Shown here piece by piece: positions 21,575-29,622 of a stretch of 37,181 nucleotides of DNA. The translations under genes were made by a program, and so were the position numbers. Source of the DNA: an uncultured Hyphomicrobiales bacterium (GTDB lineage Bacteria; Pseudomonadota; Alphaproteobacteria; Rhizobiales; Devosiaceae); the NCBI GenBank assembly GCA_903842455.1, contig CAIMLX010000144.1:1-37181 (forward strand). The letters are read 5' to 3'. Positions within the stretch are counted from its first letter, which is position 1. Each line of letters starts with the position of its first letter. The notes beneath the pieces were generated by a model. That model did no database searches, was not told the origin of the DNA, and was given only the letters and a program-made list of their open reading frames with translations.

Positions 21575-24178
21575 ATGCGAATTAGACAGTGGCTCCTCAC
21601 CGGCACCAGTCTTGCCGTGTTCACATTCATGCCCGGCGCCGCCATGGCGCAGCAGGCCGAATACCAGGCCCTGCAGCAGGCCCAGGCCTCCGGTGATCAG
21701 GGCGCGATCGACGCTGCCCAGCAGGCTTTCCTCGAAGCATGCATCGCGGCCGGCTACACCAGCCCCGACGAGTGCGCCGCAGCCGTCCAGGCCGACGGAC
21801 AGTCCGCAACTGACGCGGAAGCCGAAGCTCAGGCTGCGGCGGAAGCTCAGGCAGCCGCCGACGCTCAAGCCGCCGAAGAAGCCGCCGCAGCCGAGGCTCA
21901 GGCAGCCGCTGATGCCGAGGCTCAGGCAGCCGCTGATGCGGAGGCTCAGGCAGCCGCTGATGCCGAGGCTCAGGCCGCTGCTGATGCCGAGGCTCAGGCA
22001 GCCGCTGATGCCGAGGCTCAGGCCGCTGCTGATGCCGAGGCTCAGGCCGCTGCTGATGCCGAGGCTCAGGCAGCCGCTGATGCCGAGGCTCAGGCAGCCG
22101 CTGATGCGGAAGCTCAGGCAGCCGCTGATGCCGAGGCTCAGGCAGCCGCTGATGCGGAGGCTCAGGCCGCTGCTGATGCCGAGGCTCAGGCAGCCGCAGA
22201 CGCCCAGGCAGCCGAAGAAGCCGCCGCCGCCGAGGAGGCCGCTCCCGCCGCCGAGGAACCCGCTCCCGCCGCCGAAGAACCCGCTCCGGCCGCTGAGGAA
22301 CCTGCGGTGCCCGCCGAGCCGTCCGCTGAAGATCAGCAGGCTCAGTTCGTCGCCGACCTTCAGGCCGCTCTCGACCAGTATCAGGCCGCTCTGAACCAGG
22401 CCGCTGGTGGCGACTACGCTGGTGGAAAGGCGGCTGCCGATACCGCTGCTGCCCGCATTCTGGAACTCTGCACCACCAACGGTTATCCGGATATCCAGTC
22501 GTGTATCGGTCAGGAACTGCCGCCCGTGCCGGAAGCTCCGGCAGAGCAGCCAGCCGCTCCTGCTGACGCGCCTGCCGACGAGGCCCCCGCTGCCGAAGTC
22601 GAAGCGGATCAGCCTGCCGCGGATCAGCCTGCCGTCGAAGCGGCCGCCGAGGATCCTGCCGCCGCCGCTGAGGAGCAGCTTCAGAACGCTCTGGAGCTCT
22701 ACAATGTGGGCATTTCTCAGCTCGACTCCGGCGACACGGCCGGCCAGTCGACCATCGATGCGGCCAACGGCCAGTTCGCCGAAATCTGCGCCGCCCTCGG
22801 CCAGACCGATGTCACTGCCTGCCTTGCGCAGTACGGCATCGAACTGGCTCCGATTCCGGCTGTGCAGGCGCCTGCCGAGCCCGCAGCGCCTTCGATTGCC
22901 GATATGCCCGGCGCTGATGAAGACGTGACGCCGGAGGCCGTCGAAGTCCTGCCCGAGGCTGTGGCTCCGGAAGAAGCCGCTCCAATCCTCGACAGCGCCA
23001 AGGACGTGCAGGCGGTGGTGACCGATGGTCAGCCGCAGCCCGAGGAGCAGGTTGCCGAACCGGCAGAACCTGCAGCTCCGCCGCCGGAAGATGACACTGC
23101 CGCTCAGGCCGACATTGCCCCGGTGGAGGTGCAGTCGCTGGTCGAAACGCAGGGTGAAGCCGTGACCGCCGATGCCTTCGCACCCGTCGAGGTGCCGCAG
23201 AACGTCACGATCATCAACAACACGACCATTATCAACAACGAAACGACGATCAACAACGAGACCACCGTCAACAACAACAACAACGGTGACGATGACGAGC
23301 CGGATCGTCCGCGCCGTCCCCGGCCGGAATACGCCAACAACGGCTTCATCTTCAACATCGGCGTCAACGTCGTTATCCAGAACAACGATTTCGACCGCAT
23401 TACCGATGGCGACGAGGACGAGGTCGAGTACCAGCGCCTGTCGAATGGCCGCATCAAGGAGACCATCACGCGTCCGAACGGCGTGCAGATCGTCACTATC
23501 CGCAACCGCTGGGGCGAAGTGCTAAAGCGCTCGCGCATCACCCCCGATGGCCGCGAATACATCCTCGCCTACTACGACGAGGAAGATCGCGAGGACGATC
23601 GCGAGTTCGGCAACTGGCGTGACCCGGGCAACGACCTGCCCCCGCTGCGCCTCACCATCCCGGTTCGCGACTACATCCTCGATGCCGACGTGTCCGACGA
23701 AGACGAGGTCGAACTCTTCTTCCGTCAGCCCCCGGTGGAGCGGGTCCGCGAGATCTACACCATCGAGGACGTCAAGAAGTCGGCCCGCCTGCGTGACTCG
23801 GTGCGTCGTATCGAGATCGGTGGCCTCACGTTCGATTCGGGTGCGGCGACGATCGCCCGCAGCCAGGTTGGAGCCCTGTCCAAGGTGGCCAACGCCATGC
23901 TGGCCCTGCTGGAAGACAACCCCGCCGAGACCTTCCTGATCGAAGGCCACACCGACGCCGTCGGCGGCGACCAGCCCAACCTGATCCTCTCGGACGCCCG
24001 GGCCACCACGGTCGCGCGAATCCTCACCGACTTCTACGACGTGCCTGCCGAAAACCTGGTCACCCAGGGCTACGGCGAGCGCTTCCTGAAGGTGAAGACC
24101 GAGACCGCCGAGCCGCTGAACCGCCGCGTTGCGGTCAAGCGCATCACGCCGCTGATCACCATCGCCGACCGCAACTAG
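21575..24178 (+). CDS. OmpA-family envelope protein with Ala-rich tandem repeats and CX10C modules
   Basis: An 867-residue exported protein. The signal peptide covers about residues 1-26 (AMAQQ cut site). Three related helical modules each hold a CX10C pair: C56/C67, C299/C310 and C405/C416. Residues 106-209 are thirteen copies of an eight-residue unit AEAQAAAD, followed by Pro/Glu-rich linkers. An Asn/Thr-rich strip (about 544-571, with TIINN and TTINNE units) leads into a charged region. From ~743 to the end is an OmpA C-terminal domain with GHTDAVGGDQPN and LILSDARATTVA, whose Asp and Arg bind diaminopimelate in peptidoglycan. There is no OmpA beta-barrel. ATG 21575 has AAGGA upstream. It likely tethers or braces the envelope under stress. 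Confidence 0.85.
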   Translation: MRIRQWLLTGTSLAVFTFMPGAAMAQQAEYQALQQAQASGDQGAIDAAQQAFLEACIAAGYTSPDECAAAVQADGQSATDAEAEAQAAAEAQAAADAQAAEEAAAAEAQAAADAEAQAAADAEAQAAADAEAQAAADAEAQAAADAEAQAAADAEAQAAADAEAQAAADAEAQAAADAEAQAAADAEAQAAADAEAQAAADAEAQAAADAQAAEEAAAAEEAAPAAEEPAPAAEEPAPAAEEPAVPAEPSAEDQQAQFVADLQAALDQYQAALNQAAGGDYAGGKAAADTAAARILELCTTNGYPDIQSCIGQELPPVPEAPAEQPAAPADAPADEAPAAEVEADQPAADQPAVEAAAEDPAAAAEEQLQNALELYNVGISQLDSGDTAGQSTIDAANGQFAEICAALGQTDVTACLAQYGIELAPIPAVQAPAEPAAPSIADMPGADEDVTPEAVEVLPEAVAPEEAAPILDSAKDVQAVVTDGQPQPEEQVAEPAEPAAPPPEDDTAAQADIAPVEVQSLVETQGEAVTADAFAPVEVPQNVTIINNTTIINNETTINNETTVNNNNNGDDDEPDRPRRPRPEYANNGFIFNIGVNVVIQNNDFDRITDGDEDEVEYQRLSNGRIKETITRPNGVQIVTIRNRWGEVLKRSRITPDGREYILAYYDEEDREDDREFGNWRDPGNDLPPLRLTIPVRDYILDADVSDEDEVELFFRQPPVERVREIYTIEDVKKSARLRDSVRRIEIGGLTFDSGAATIARSQVGALSKVANAMLALLEDNPAETFLIEGHTDAVGGDQPNLILSDARATTVARILTDFYDVPAENLVTQGYGERFLKVKTETAEPLNRRVAVKRITPLITIADRN
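21890..22201 (+). repeat. 13 tandem copies of a 24-base coding repeat
   Basis: The unit reads GCCGAGGCTCAGGCAGCCGC plus TGAT and encodes AEAQAAAD. Thirteen copies run without a break for 312 bases. Variants are synonymous only: GCG for GCC at the first codon, GAA for GAG, GCCGCTGCT for GCAGCCGCT, and a final GCAGAC. All copies keep frame, so gain or loss changes the protein by eight residues. Confidence 0.95.
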
Positions 24179-24197
24179 GTCGGCCTGCAGAAACTGG

Positions 24198-24229
24198 ACG
24201 GGCCGGGGAGCAATTCCCGGCCCGTTTTC
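24198..24229 (+). terminator. rho-independent terminator after the OmpA-family gene
   Basis: A perfect 10-base-pair stem, ACGGGCCGGG (24198-24207) with CCCGGCCCGT (24216-24225), has an eight-base loop and a TTTTCTTG tail. It starts 20 bases after the stop codon. Confidence 0.9.
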
Positions 24230-24323
24230 TTGTGGGCCACCCGCGCTTCAGCCGGGACACGCCTCCCCTTGCCTGCCGTACAAAATCCGGTATGCCTCAC
24301 CGCGCAACCCTGCCGGAGCCACC

Positions 24324-24881
24324 ATGCCGAAACGCCTCGAACTCGCCCTCGAAGCTGTCATCCTCGCCTCGCGCTGGCTGCTTGTGATTTTCTATCTCGG
24401 GCTGGCGCTGGCCCTCGCCGTCTACGCCCTGACGTTCGGCGTGAAGCTCTGGGACTTCATCAGCCACGTCTTCGATATCGAGGAAGCCGACGCCATCCTG
24501 AAGATGCTCGGCCTCATCGACGCTGCGCTGGTCGCCAGCCTCGTCGTCATGGTCATCATTTCCGGCTACGAGAACTACGTCTCGCGCTTCGACGACGAGG
24601 GCTCCGTGCACTGGCTCGGCGAGATCGATGCCGGCTCGCTGAAGATCAAGGTGGCGTCCACCATTGTCGCCATCTCCTCCATCCACCTGCTTCAGGTGTT
24701 CCTCAACGTCGGCACCCAGACCACGGACCAGCTGATGTGGTACACGCTGATCCACCTTGCCTTCGTGATCTCCGCCCTGTTCCTCGCCTATATCGACCGC
24801 ATCGCGGCCATGACCAAGAGCATCTCAAGGGGCGGGAAGCCCGCCGAAACGCCGAAAGATCGGTCCACGAGTGATATCTGA
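24324..24881 (+). CDS. UPF0114 (YqhA) family inner-membrane protein
   Basis: A 185-residue protein with about four hydrophobic segments: ~15-38, ~62-82, ~108-128 and ~140-158. Family landmarks are LASRWLLVIFYLGLALALAVYA at the start, MVIISGYENYVSRFD in the middle, and KIKVASTIVAISSIHLLQVFL. Function of UPF0114 is not established. The C-terminal ~20 residues are charged and probably cytosolic. It stands alone between a terminator and an intergenic region with an EcfG-type promoter for the next gene. Confidence 0.88.
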   Translation: MPKRLELALEAVILASRWLLVIFYLGLALALAVYALTFGVKLWDFISHVFDIEEADAILKMLGLIDAALVASLVVMVIISGYENYVSRFDDEGSVHWLGEIDAGSLKIKVASTIVAISSIHLLQVFLNVGTQTTDQLMWYTLIHLAFVISALFLAYIDRIAAMTKSISRGGKPAETPKDRSTSDI

Positions 24882-24990
24882 GCCGCGCCGCGGCCCTTTC
24901 GTTCCAAACCCTCGACGAAATAAATCTACAAGTAAAATCAGCTGGATACAGGTTCTGGCGGAATCTGTGCAGCAAGCACGCACGTCTTCT

Positions 24991-25016
24991 GGAACCACTT
25001 TGTAAATCGACGCGTT
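24991..25016 (+). promoter_or_regulatory. EcfG-type (general stress sigma) promoter
   Basis: GGAAC at 24991-24995 and CGTT at 25013-25016 are 17 bases apart, the spacing used by EcfG-dependent promoters. A transcript would begin near 25023-25026, about 30 bases before the ATG at 25053, leaving room for the Shine-Dalgarno. With the site at 21433 this is the second such promoter within 4 kb, and both begin GGAACCAC. Confidence 0.75.
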
Positions 25017-25052
25017 CTTCGGGCCATACGGTACTCAACAAGGAGCTACACA

Positions 25053-25427
25053 ATGGCTACTCCCGAACGCGACACCGTCTACACCACGGACGGCGTGAAC
25101 CGCACCAGCACCACCTACACCCGCGAGTCCAGCGCTACTGGCTGGTTCGTCGGTATCATCGTGGCGCTTGCCCTGCTGGCAATCGGCTACCTGGTATTCT
25201 CTGCCAACTCCACGCCGACCACCACCAGCGTTGACGTGAACAACACCCCGGCCGTTACGGCCCCCGCTGATACCGCTCCGATGACCGAGGCTCCGGCCGT
25301 GGTCACTCCCGAAGCGGCTCCGATGACCGAGGCCCCCGCGGCTCCGGTTGATGCTGCGCCGGCCGCCCCTGCCGACGCTGCTCCGGTCGCTCCGGCGACC
25401 GAGACTCCGGCCGTTCCGGCCCAATAA
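25053..25427 (+). CDS. single-pass membrane protein with Pro/Ala-rich tail
   Basis: A 124-residue protein. Residues 1-30 are polar and Thr-rich, residues 31-50 form one membrane segment (WFVGIIVALALLAIGYLVFS), and the rest is Pro/Ala/Thr-rich with repeated APMTEAPA and PADAAPV units. That tail is expected to be unstructured and periplasmic if the N-terminus stays inside. AAGGAG precedes the ATG at a good distance, and the terminator follows closely. Function is unknown. The EcfG-type promoter directly upstream suggests expression in general stress. I know of no named family that fits it with certainty. Confidence 0.8.
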   Translation: MATPERDTVYTTDGVNRTSTTYTRESSATGWFVGIIVALALLAIGYLVFSANSTPTTTSVDVNNTPAVTAPADTAPMTEAPAVVTPEAAPMTEAPAAPVDAAPAAPADAAPVAPATETPAVPAQ

Positions 25428-25476
25428 CAACAAAAGCAACTGACATACGCTGCAGCCCTCCCTCTGTAGCGGCAAT

Positions 25477-25513
25477 GGCCCCGGCACCCCCCATGCCGGG
25501 GCCTCCTTTTTTT
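25477..25513 (+). terminator. rho-independent terminator
   Basis: A 10-base-pair stem, GGCCCCGGCA (25477-25486) with TGCCGGGGCC (25494-25503), is followed by TCC and a run of seven T. It ends the transcript of the Pro/Ala-rich membrane protein gene. Confidence 0.92.
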
Positions 25514-25656
25514 GCCCTCCCCGGAGCTCTGGGTGGCATATCTGGCCGCCCAGCACCGAAGTCGAACGAGCTTTCGCACGGCAACCCGTCGCACCCCCTT
25601 GCGAAGACCGGACCTGCACCCCAATTCCGCAGGATCCTGACCTCCGGAGGAAGCCA

Positions 25657-26331
25657 ATGTTCAATATCGACGGCATCATGAAAGCCCTGCAATCCGACCC
25701 GGGCTTGCAGAAGAACCTGATGACCGGTGCCGCCGGCATGGCGGCCGGTATGCTGCTGTCGGGCGGCGGTCTTGGTAAGATGGTGGGCGGCGTCGCCAAG
25801 GTGGGCGCGGTCGCAGCCGTCGGCGGCCTCGCCTGGTCGGCCTGGCAGAACTACCAGAAGAACCAGCCCGGCAACTCTCCGGCCTCCTCCGAGGAAGCCT
25901 TCATCCCGCCCCCGCAGGCCTCCTACCAGCGCGAGGAACTGGGCAAGTCGCTCGTCCGCGCCATGATTTCCGCCGCCAAGGCCGATGGCCAGATCGACAC
26001 CGAGGAAAAGGACCGCATCTTCAAGCGCCTCGAAGCCATGCCGCTCTCGGCCGAGGAAAAGGCCTTCGTCTTCGATGAACTGTCGAGCCCGCTCGACATT
26101 GAGGCCGTCGTGGCCCGCGCCGACACCCCGGAGCATGCCTCGGAGATCTACGCCGCCTCGCTCGTCGCCATGAAGCCCGACACCCCCACCGAGCGCGCCT
26201 ACCTCGATGCCCTCGCCTTCAAGCTGAAGCTCGACCCGGCCCTCGTCGCCGAAATCCACAAGACCGCCGGCCTCGAAACATCCGCCCCACCCATGGCCGC
26301 CAACGCCTACGCCCCGACCAGCAACGTCTGA
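25657..26331 (+). CDS. DUF533 / TerB-like membrane-associated protein
   Basis: A 224-residue protein. The N-terminal third has a glycine-rich hydrophobic stretch (~22-62: GAAGMAAGMLLSGGGLGK and AKVGAVAAVGGLAWSAW) typical of DUF533 proteins such as YebE. A TerB-like helical domain follows from ~95 (LVRAMISAAKADGQIDTEEKDRIFKRLEAM), in which the acidic turn DGQIDTEE may bind a cation. TerB relatives are tied to tellurite and envelope stress, but no tellurite operon is present. GGAGGAAG precedes ATG 25657. It appears to be a single-gene unit. Confidence 0.85.
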   Translation: MFNIDGIMKALQSDPGLQKNLMTGAAGMAAGMLLSGGGLGKMVGGVAKVGAVAAVGGLAWSAWQNYQKNQPGNSPASSEEAFIPPPQASYQREELGKSLVRAMISAAKADGQIDTEEKDRIFKRLEAMPLSAEEKAFVFDELSSPLDIEAVVARADTPEHASEIYAASLVAMKPDTPTERAYLDALAFKLKLDPALVAEIHKTAGLETSAPPMAANAYAPTSNV

Positions 26332-26378
26332 GGGCGTCCCCCCTCAGAAGGAGCACCTCCTTCTTTGGCCAAGCACCG

Positions 26379-26450
26379 CTCTCCCTCCCCCTTGTGGGGA
26401 GGGTAGCGGAGCTTGTGGCGAAGCGACGTAGCGCAGCTAGGGTGGGGGAG
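26379..26450. repeat. dispersed intergenic repeat, type A copy 2
   Basis: The element reads CTCTCCCTCCCCCTTGTGGG, then GGGTAGCGGAGCTTG and GACGTAGCGCAGCTAGGGTG. It matches 9052-9124 in word order (TAGCG-AGCT, then TAGCGCAGCT) and lies between the DUF533 gene and the flavin oxidoreductase gene. Confidence 0.6.
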
Positions 26451-26538
26451 ATGGAAGCCGGTATCACCCCTGTGCCGTCTTGCGCCCCGCCGGAACCGCC
26501 GCCATCTAGCTCGCAACCCCATCCCGCGAGGACCAGCC

Positions 26539-27609
26539 ATGGAAATCGGCCTCTACTCGTTCGCCGAGAACACCCCCGACCCGTTGAACCACGGCCACCT
26601 GCAATCCCCCGCCGAGCGCCTGCGTGACCTCCTCGAGGAGATCAAGCTCGCCGATGAGGTCGGGCTCGATTTCTACGGCCTCGGCGAGCACCACCGCCCC
26701 GATTTCGTCGCCTCCGCCCCGGTCACCATCCTCGCCGCCGCGGCTGCGCTGACCAAGCGCATCCGGCTTTCCACCGCCGTCACCGTGCTCAGCTCCGAGG
26801 ACCCGATCCGCGTCTGGCAGCAGTTCGCCACCCTCGACCTGCTGTCGAACGGCCGCGCCGAGATCATGGCCGGCCGCGGCAGCTTCGTCGAAAGCTTCCC
26901 CCTCTTCGGCCTCGAACTCGACGACTATGATGCCCTGTTCGAGGAAAAGCTCGCCGAGCTGATCAAGATCCGCGAGGGCGGCAAGGTCGAGTGGCCCGGC
27001 TCCGAACACACCAAGCCCATCCCCGGCATCGCCATCTATCCCAAGCCCGTGCAGGAACAACTGCCGCTCTGGGTCGCCGTCGGCGGCACCCCGAACTCCG
27101 TCGCCCGCGCCGCTTACTATGGCCTGCCGCTGATGCTCGCCATCATCGGCGGCAACCCGCAGCAGTTCCAGCCCTTTACCGAGCTCTACCGCCGCACCGC
27201 CGACAAGGTCGGCCACGATGCAAGCAAGCTTCCCATCGGCATTTCGTCCCACGGCTTCATCGCCGAAAACTCGCAGGATGCGCTCGATACCGCCTTCCCC
27301 GCCCACCACGAGGCAATGAGCCGCATCGGCAAGGAACGCGGCTGGCCGCACACCACCCGCGCCCAGTTCGAAGCCGGCGCCGGCCCGCAGGGCGCCTACT
27401 TCATGGGCTCGCCCCAGCAGGTCATCGACAAGATCCTGATGCAGCACGAATGGTTCAACCACGACCGCTTCGGCCTGCAACTCAGCGTCGGCACCCTGCC
27501 CCACGCCAAGGTGATGAAAGCCATCGAACTGTTCGGCACGGTAGTGAAGCCAGCGGTGAACAAGGCACTGGGGAAGCAGGGAGCGACCGTCAGCGCGACC
27601 GCCGTCTAG
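26539..27609 (+). CDS. LLM class (luciferase-like) flavin-dependent oxidoreductase
   Basis: A 356-residue protein of the bacterial luciferase-like monooxygenase fold (TIM barrel, FMN or F420). Landmarks are FYGLGEHHRPDFVASAPVTILAAAAALTKRIRLSTAV, LDLLSNGRAEIMAGRGSFVESFPLFG, and LPLWVAVGGTPNSVARAA. It resembles the group often annotated as putative FMN-dependent luciferase-like monooxygenases. Substrate is unknown. ATG 26539 has GAGGA upstream. The frame is open further upstream, but that part overlaps the dispersed repeat. Its 3' end overlaps the convergent glycosyltransferase gene by 20 bases. Confidence 0.9.
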   Translation: MEIGLYSFAENTPDPLNHGHLQSPAERLRDLLEEIKLADEVGLDFYGLGEHHRPDFVASAPVTILAAAAALTKRIRLSTAVTVLSSEDPIRVWQQFATLDLLSNGRAEIMAGRGSFVESFPLFGLELDDYDALFEEKLAELIKIREGGKVEWPGSEHTKPIPGIAIYPKPVQEQLPLWVAVGGTPNSVARAAYYGLPLMLAIIGGNPQQFQPFTELYRRTADKVGHDASKLPIGISSHGFIAENSQDALDTAFPAHHEAMSRIGKERGWPHTTRAQFEAGAGPQGAYFMGSPQQVIDKILMQHEWFNHDRFGLQLSVGTLPHAKVMKAIELFGTVVKPAVNKALGKQGATVSATAV

Positions 27610-28717
27610 CCGCCAGTTCGCGATAGAGCTCGACGTGACGATCGGCCATGGCCGACACGTCGAACTCCGCCAGCACCCGCCGGCGCGCCGCCTGGCCCAT
27701 CTCCGCTCGCCGACCGGGCGCGTCCAGCAGTTCCTTGATCGCCGCACCGAGCGCGGCAGGGTCGCGCGGCGGCACCAGCAGCCCCGTCCGCCCGTCCATC
27801 ACAGCTTCGGGAATGCCGCCGACCGCCGACGCCACCACCGGCACGCCAGCCGCGGCCGCTTGTAGCAGCGACACCCCTAGCCCTTCCATCAACGCCGGGT
27901 GGACCACCAGATCGAGCTTGCCCATCCACTTGCGAAGGTCGTTGCGGTGCCCGGCGAACTGCACCATCCCCGCCACGCCGAACCGCGCTGCATCCACCTC
28001 GAGCGCATCCCTTAGTCCGCCCTCGCCGAAAAAGATCAGTTTGGTTCGTGGCCCGAACCCCGCCGCCGCCTCGAGCAGTGTGCGATGCCCCTTCCGTTCC
28101 ACCAGTTGCGCCACCACGCCAATGGTGATCGCATCGGCAGGCAGCCCAAACTCAGCCAAAAACTCTTCCCGGGGAGCCGGAGCCAGCCAGTCGCCCGCCT
28201 GCACCGCCGATCGGATGAGCAGCAATCGCTCGCGCGGCACCCCGCGCTTCAGCAGCACATCTAAGATCGCCTGCGAGATGCAGATCACGCGGTCGTACAG
28301 CATGCTGTAGCTGAACCGGGTCAACCGTCCCCTCGGCACGCTGTCCACCCGCCGCGATAGCACGCACGGCACCCCTGAAAGCCGCGCCGCAATCCCTCCA
28401 AGGGCGGCTCCAGGACCGGCGTGCAGATGCACGACATCCGGCCGTTCCCGCCGAAAGATCGCCATAAGGCGCGGTAGCAAAGTGAGGTCGGTATCGCCCT
28501 TCCAGTGCATGTCGTGGACCTTGTAGCCCGCCTCGGAGAACCGCCGCGCCAGCGGTCCGCCCGCGGCGGCCACCACCACATTCGTGCAGCCACGTTGCGC
28601 AAGAGCATCGACCAGATAGATCACCTGCTGTGGTCCGCCGACGATCCGACCGCCCAGTTCCACATGAACAATCTTGAGCCCGTCAGCCGAGCGTTGCGCC
28701 GTGTTGCTCAACTTCAC
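27590..28717 (-). CDS. GT4-type glycosyltransferase
   Basis: A 375-residue GT-B fold enzyme, probably acting on a surface polysaccharide or lipopolysaccharide. The N-terminal domain shows HVELGGRIVGGPQQVIYLVDAL and VVHLHAGPGAALGGIAARL. The C-terminal nucleotide-sugar domain shows IGVVAQLVERKGHRTLLEA and MEGLGVSLLQAAAAGVPVVA, where the EX7E motif appears as EX7Q, a known variant. GTG 28717 is preceded by GGAG and removes 23 unsupported residues relative to a TTG at 28786. It diverges from a GT25 gene and converges with the LLM oxidoreductase, overlapping it tail to tail. Confidence 0.88.
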   Translation of the reverse strand: MKLSNTAQRSADGLKIVHVELGGRIVGGPQQVIYLVDALAQRGCTNVVVAAAGGPLARRFSEAGYKVHDMHWKGDTDLTLLPRLMAIFRRERPDVVHLHAGPGAALGGIAARLSGVPCVLSRRVDSVPRGRLTRFSYSMLYDRVICISQAILDVLLKRGVPRERLLLIRSAVQAGDWLAPAPREEFLAEFGLPADAITIGVVAQLVERKGHRTLLEAAAGFGPRTKLIFFGEGGLRDALEVDAARFGVAGMVQFAGHRNDLRKWMGKLDLVVHPALMEGLGVSLLQAAAAGVPVVASAVGGIPEAVMDGRTGLLVPPRDPAALGAAIKELLDAPGRRAEMGQAARRRVLAEFDVSAMADRHVELYRELAARRRSR

Positions 28718-28806
28718 CTCTGCTCCGGTCCGCTGCAGCAGACAGATGGGGCCGTTCGACAGCGCCGCTGGACGCCACCCGGCCAACTATGCGAGAGCAA
28801 CTGCCC

Positions 28807-29622
28807 ATGTCACCCTCTCTCGCCGCTTTCTACATCAACCTTGATCGTCGGCTGGACCGCCGTGAACACATCGAGGAACAGTTTCGGCGTGTCGGCATCA
28901 CCGCCGAGCGCGTTTCGGCGACAACGCCCGCCGACATATCGCCGGATCGTATCGCAGCGGTCGCTGCCACCATGTCGCCCACCGAACTGGCCTGCAGCCT
29001 CAGCCACCGCAAGATCTGGCAGCTGATGCTGGATCGCGGACTGGCCGGTGCCCTGATTGTCGAGGACGACGCCCTACTCTCGACTTCGCTTCGCGACGTC
29101 CTCGCCCAACCCGGCCTCGCGTCAAGGCTGGACGCGTTGCAGTTCGAGTCGCATCCTTCCGACGCCCTCTTGGGTCCGCCGCTTCCCGTCGCCGACGGCA
29201 TCAGCATCAGCCGCTTGATGTCGTCCAGTCTCGGGACGTGCGCTTACTACATCACCGCCCGATTTGCCGCGCAGATGCTGCAGCGGCCGGATCTCGACAG
29301 GCTGGCCGTCGATCGGATCCTGTTTGGCCGTGGCGGCGGCACGATCTATCGGGCGCGCATCTACCAGTCGGTCCCCGCTCTGGCGGTGCAACTGGGCATG
29401 TTTGCCTCACCCTCCATAGCCGCCGGGCGCAGCGACCTGGAGCCAGCCCGCGTAGCCGGGCGAACGAGACGTGTCCGTTCCCTCGCCGCCCGCCTCGACA
29501 AGCTTGGCCTCAACGCCGGCCACGCGCTGCGCATCCTGACCAGCTTCGGCCCGACCGGCGAACTCTTCGGTGCCCGGCAGCTGAAGCTGCCGATCGCCGA
29601 TGACATCAAGGCGCAGCTCTAG
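28807..29622 (+). CDS. family 25 glycosyltransferase (LPS-type)
   Basis: The protein is 271 residues from ATG 28807 (MSPSLAAFYINLD); an ATG at 28789 adds six residues. GT25 enzymes add galactose or other sugars to lipopolysaccharide. Signatures are AFYINLDRRLDRREHIEEQF, ELACSLSHRKIWQLM and GALIVEDDALL, whose DD would bind the metal and sugar nucleotide. The C-terminal ~80 residues are less conserved and basic. With the divergent GT4 gene it forms a two-gene surface-glycan locus. Its stop abuts the stop of the next minus-strand gene. Confidence 0.88.
   Translation: MSPSLAAFYINLDRRLDRREHIEEQFRRVGITAERVSATTPADISPDRIAAVAATMSPTELACSLSHRKIWQLMLDRGLAGALIVEDDALLSTSLRDVLAQPGLASRLDALQFESHPSDALLGPPLPVADGISISRLMSSSLGTCAYYITARFAAQMLQRPDLDRLAVDRILFGRGGGTIYRARIYQSVPALAVQLGMFASPSIAAGRSDLEPARVAGRTRRVRSLAARLDKLGLNAGHALRILTSFGPTGELFGARQLKLPIADDIKAQL

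Noticed and set aside
21890-22201. CRISPR-like repeat array
   Set aside because: Units are contiguous without spacers and lie in frame inside a gene.
28718-28786. Upstream extension of the GT4 gene to a TTG at 28786
   Set aside because: The added residues have no family similarity, and GTG 28717 has a better Shine-Dalgarno.
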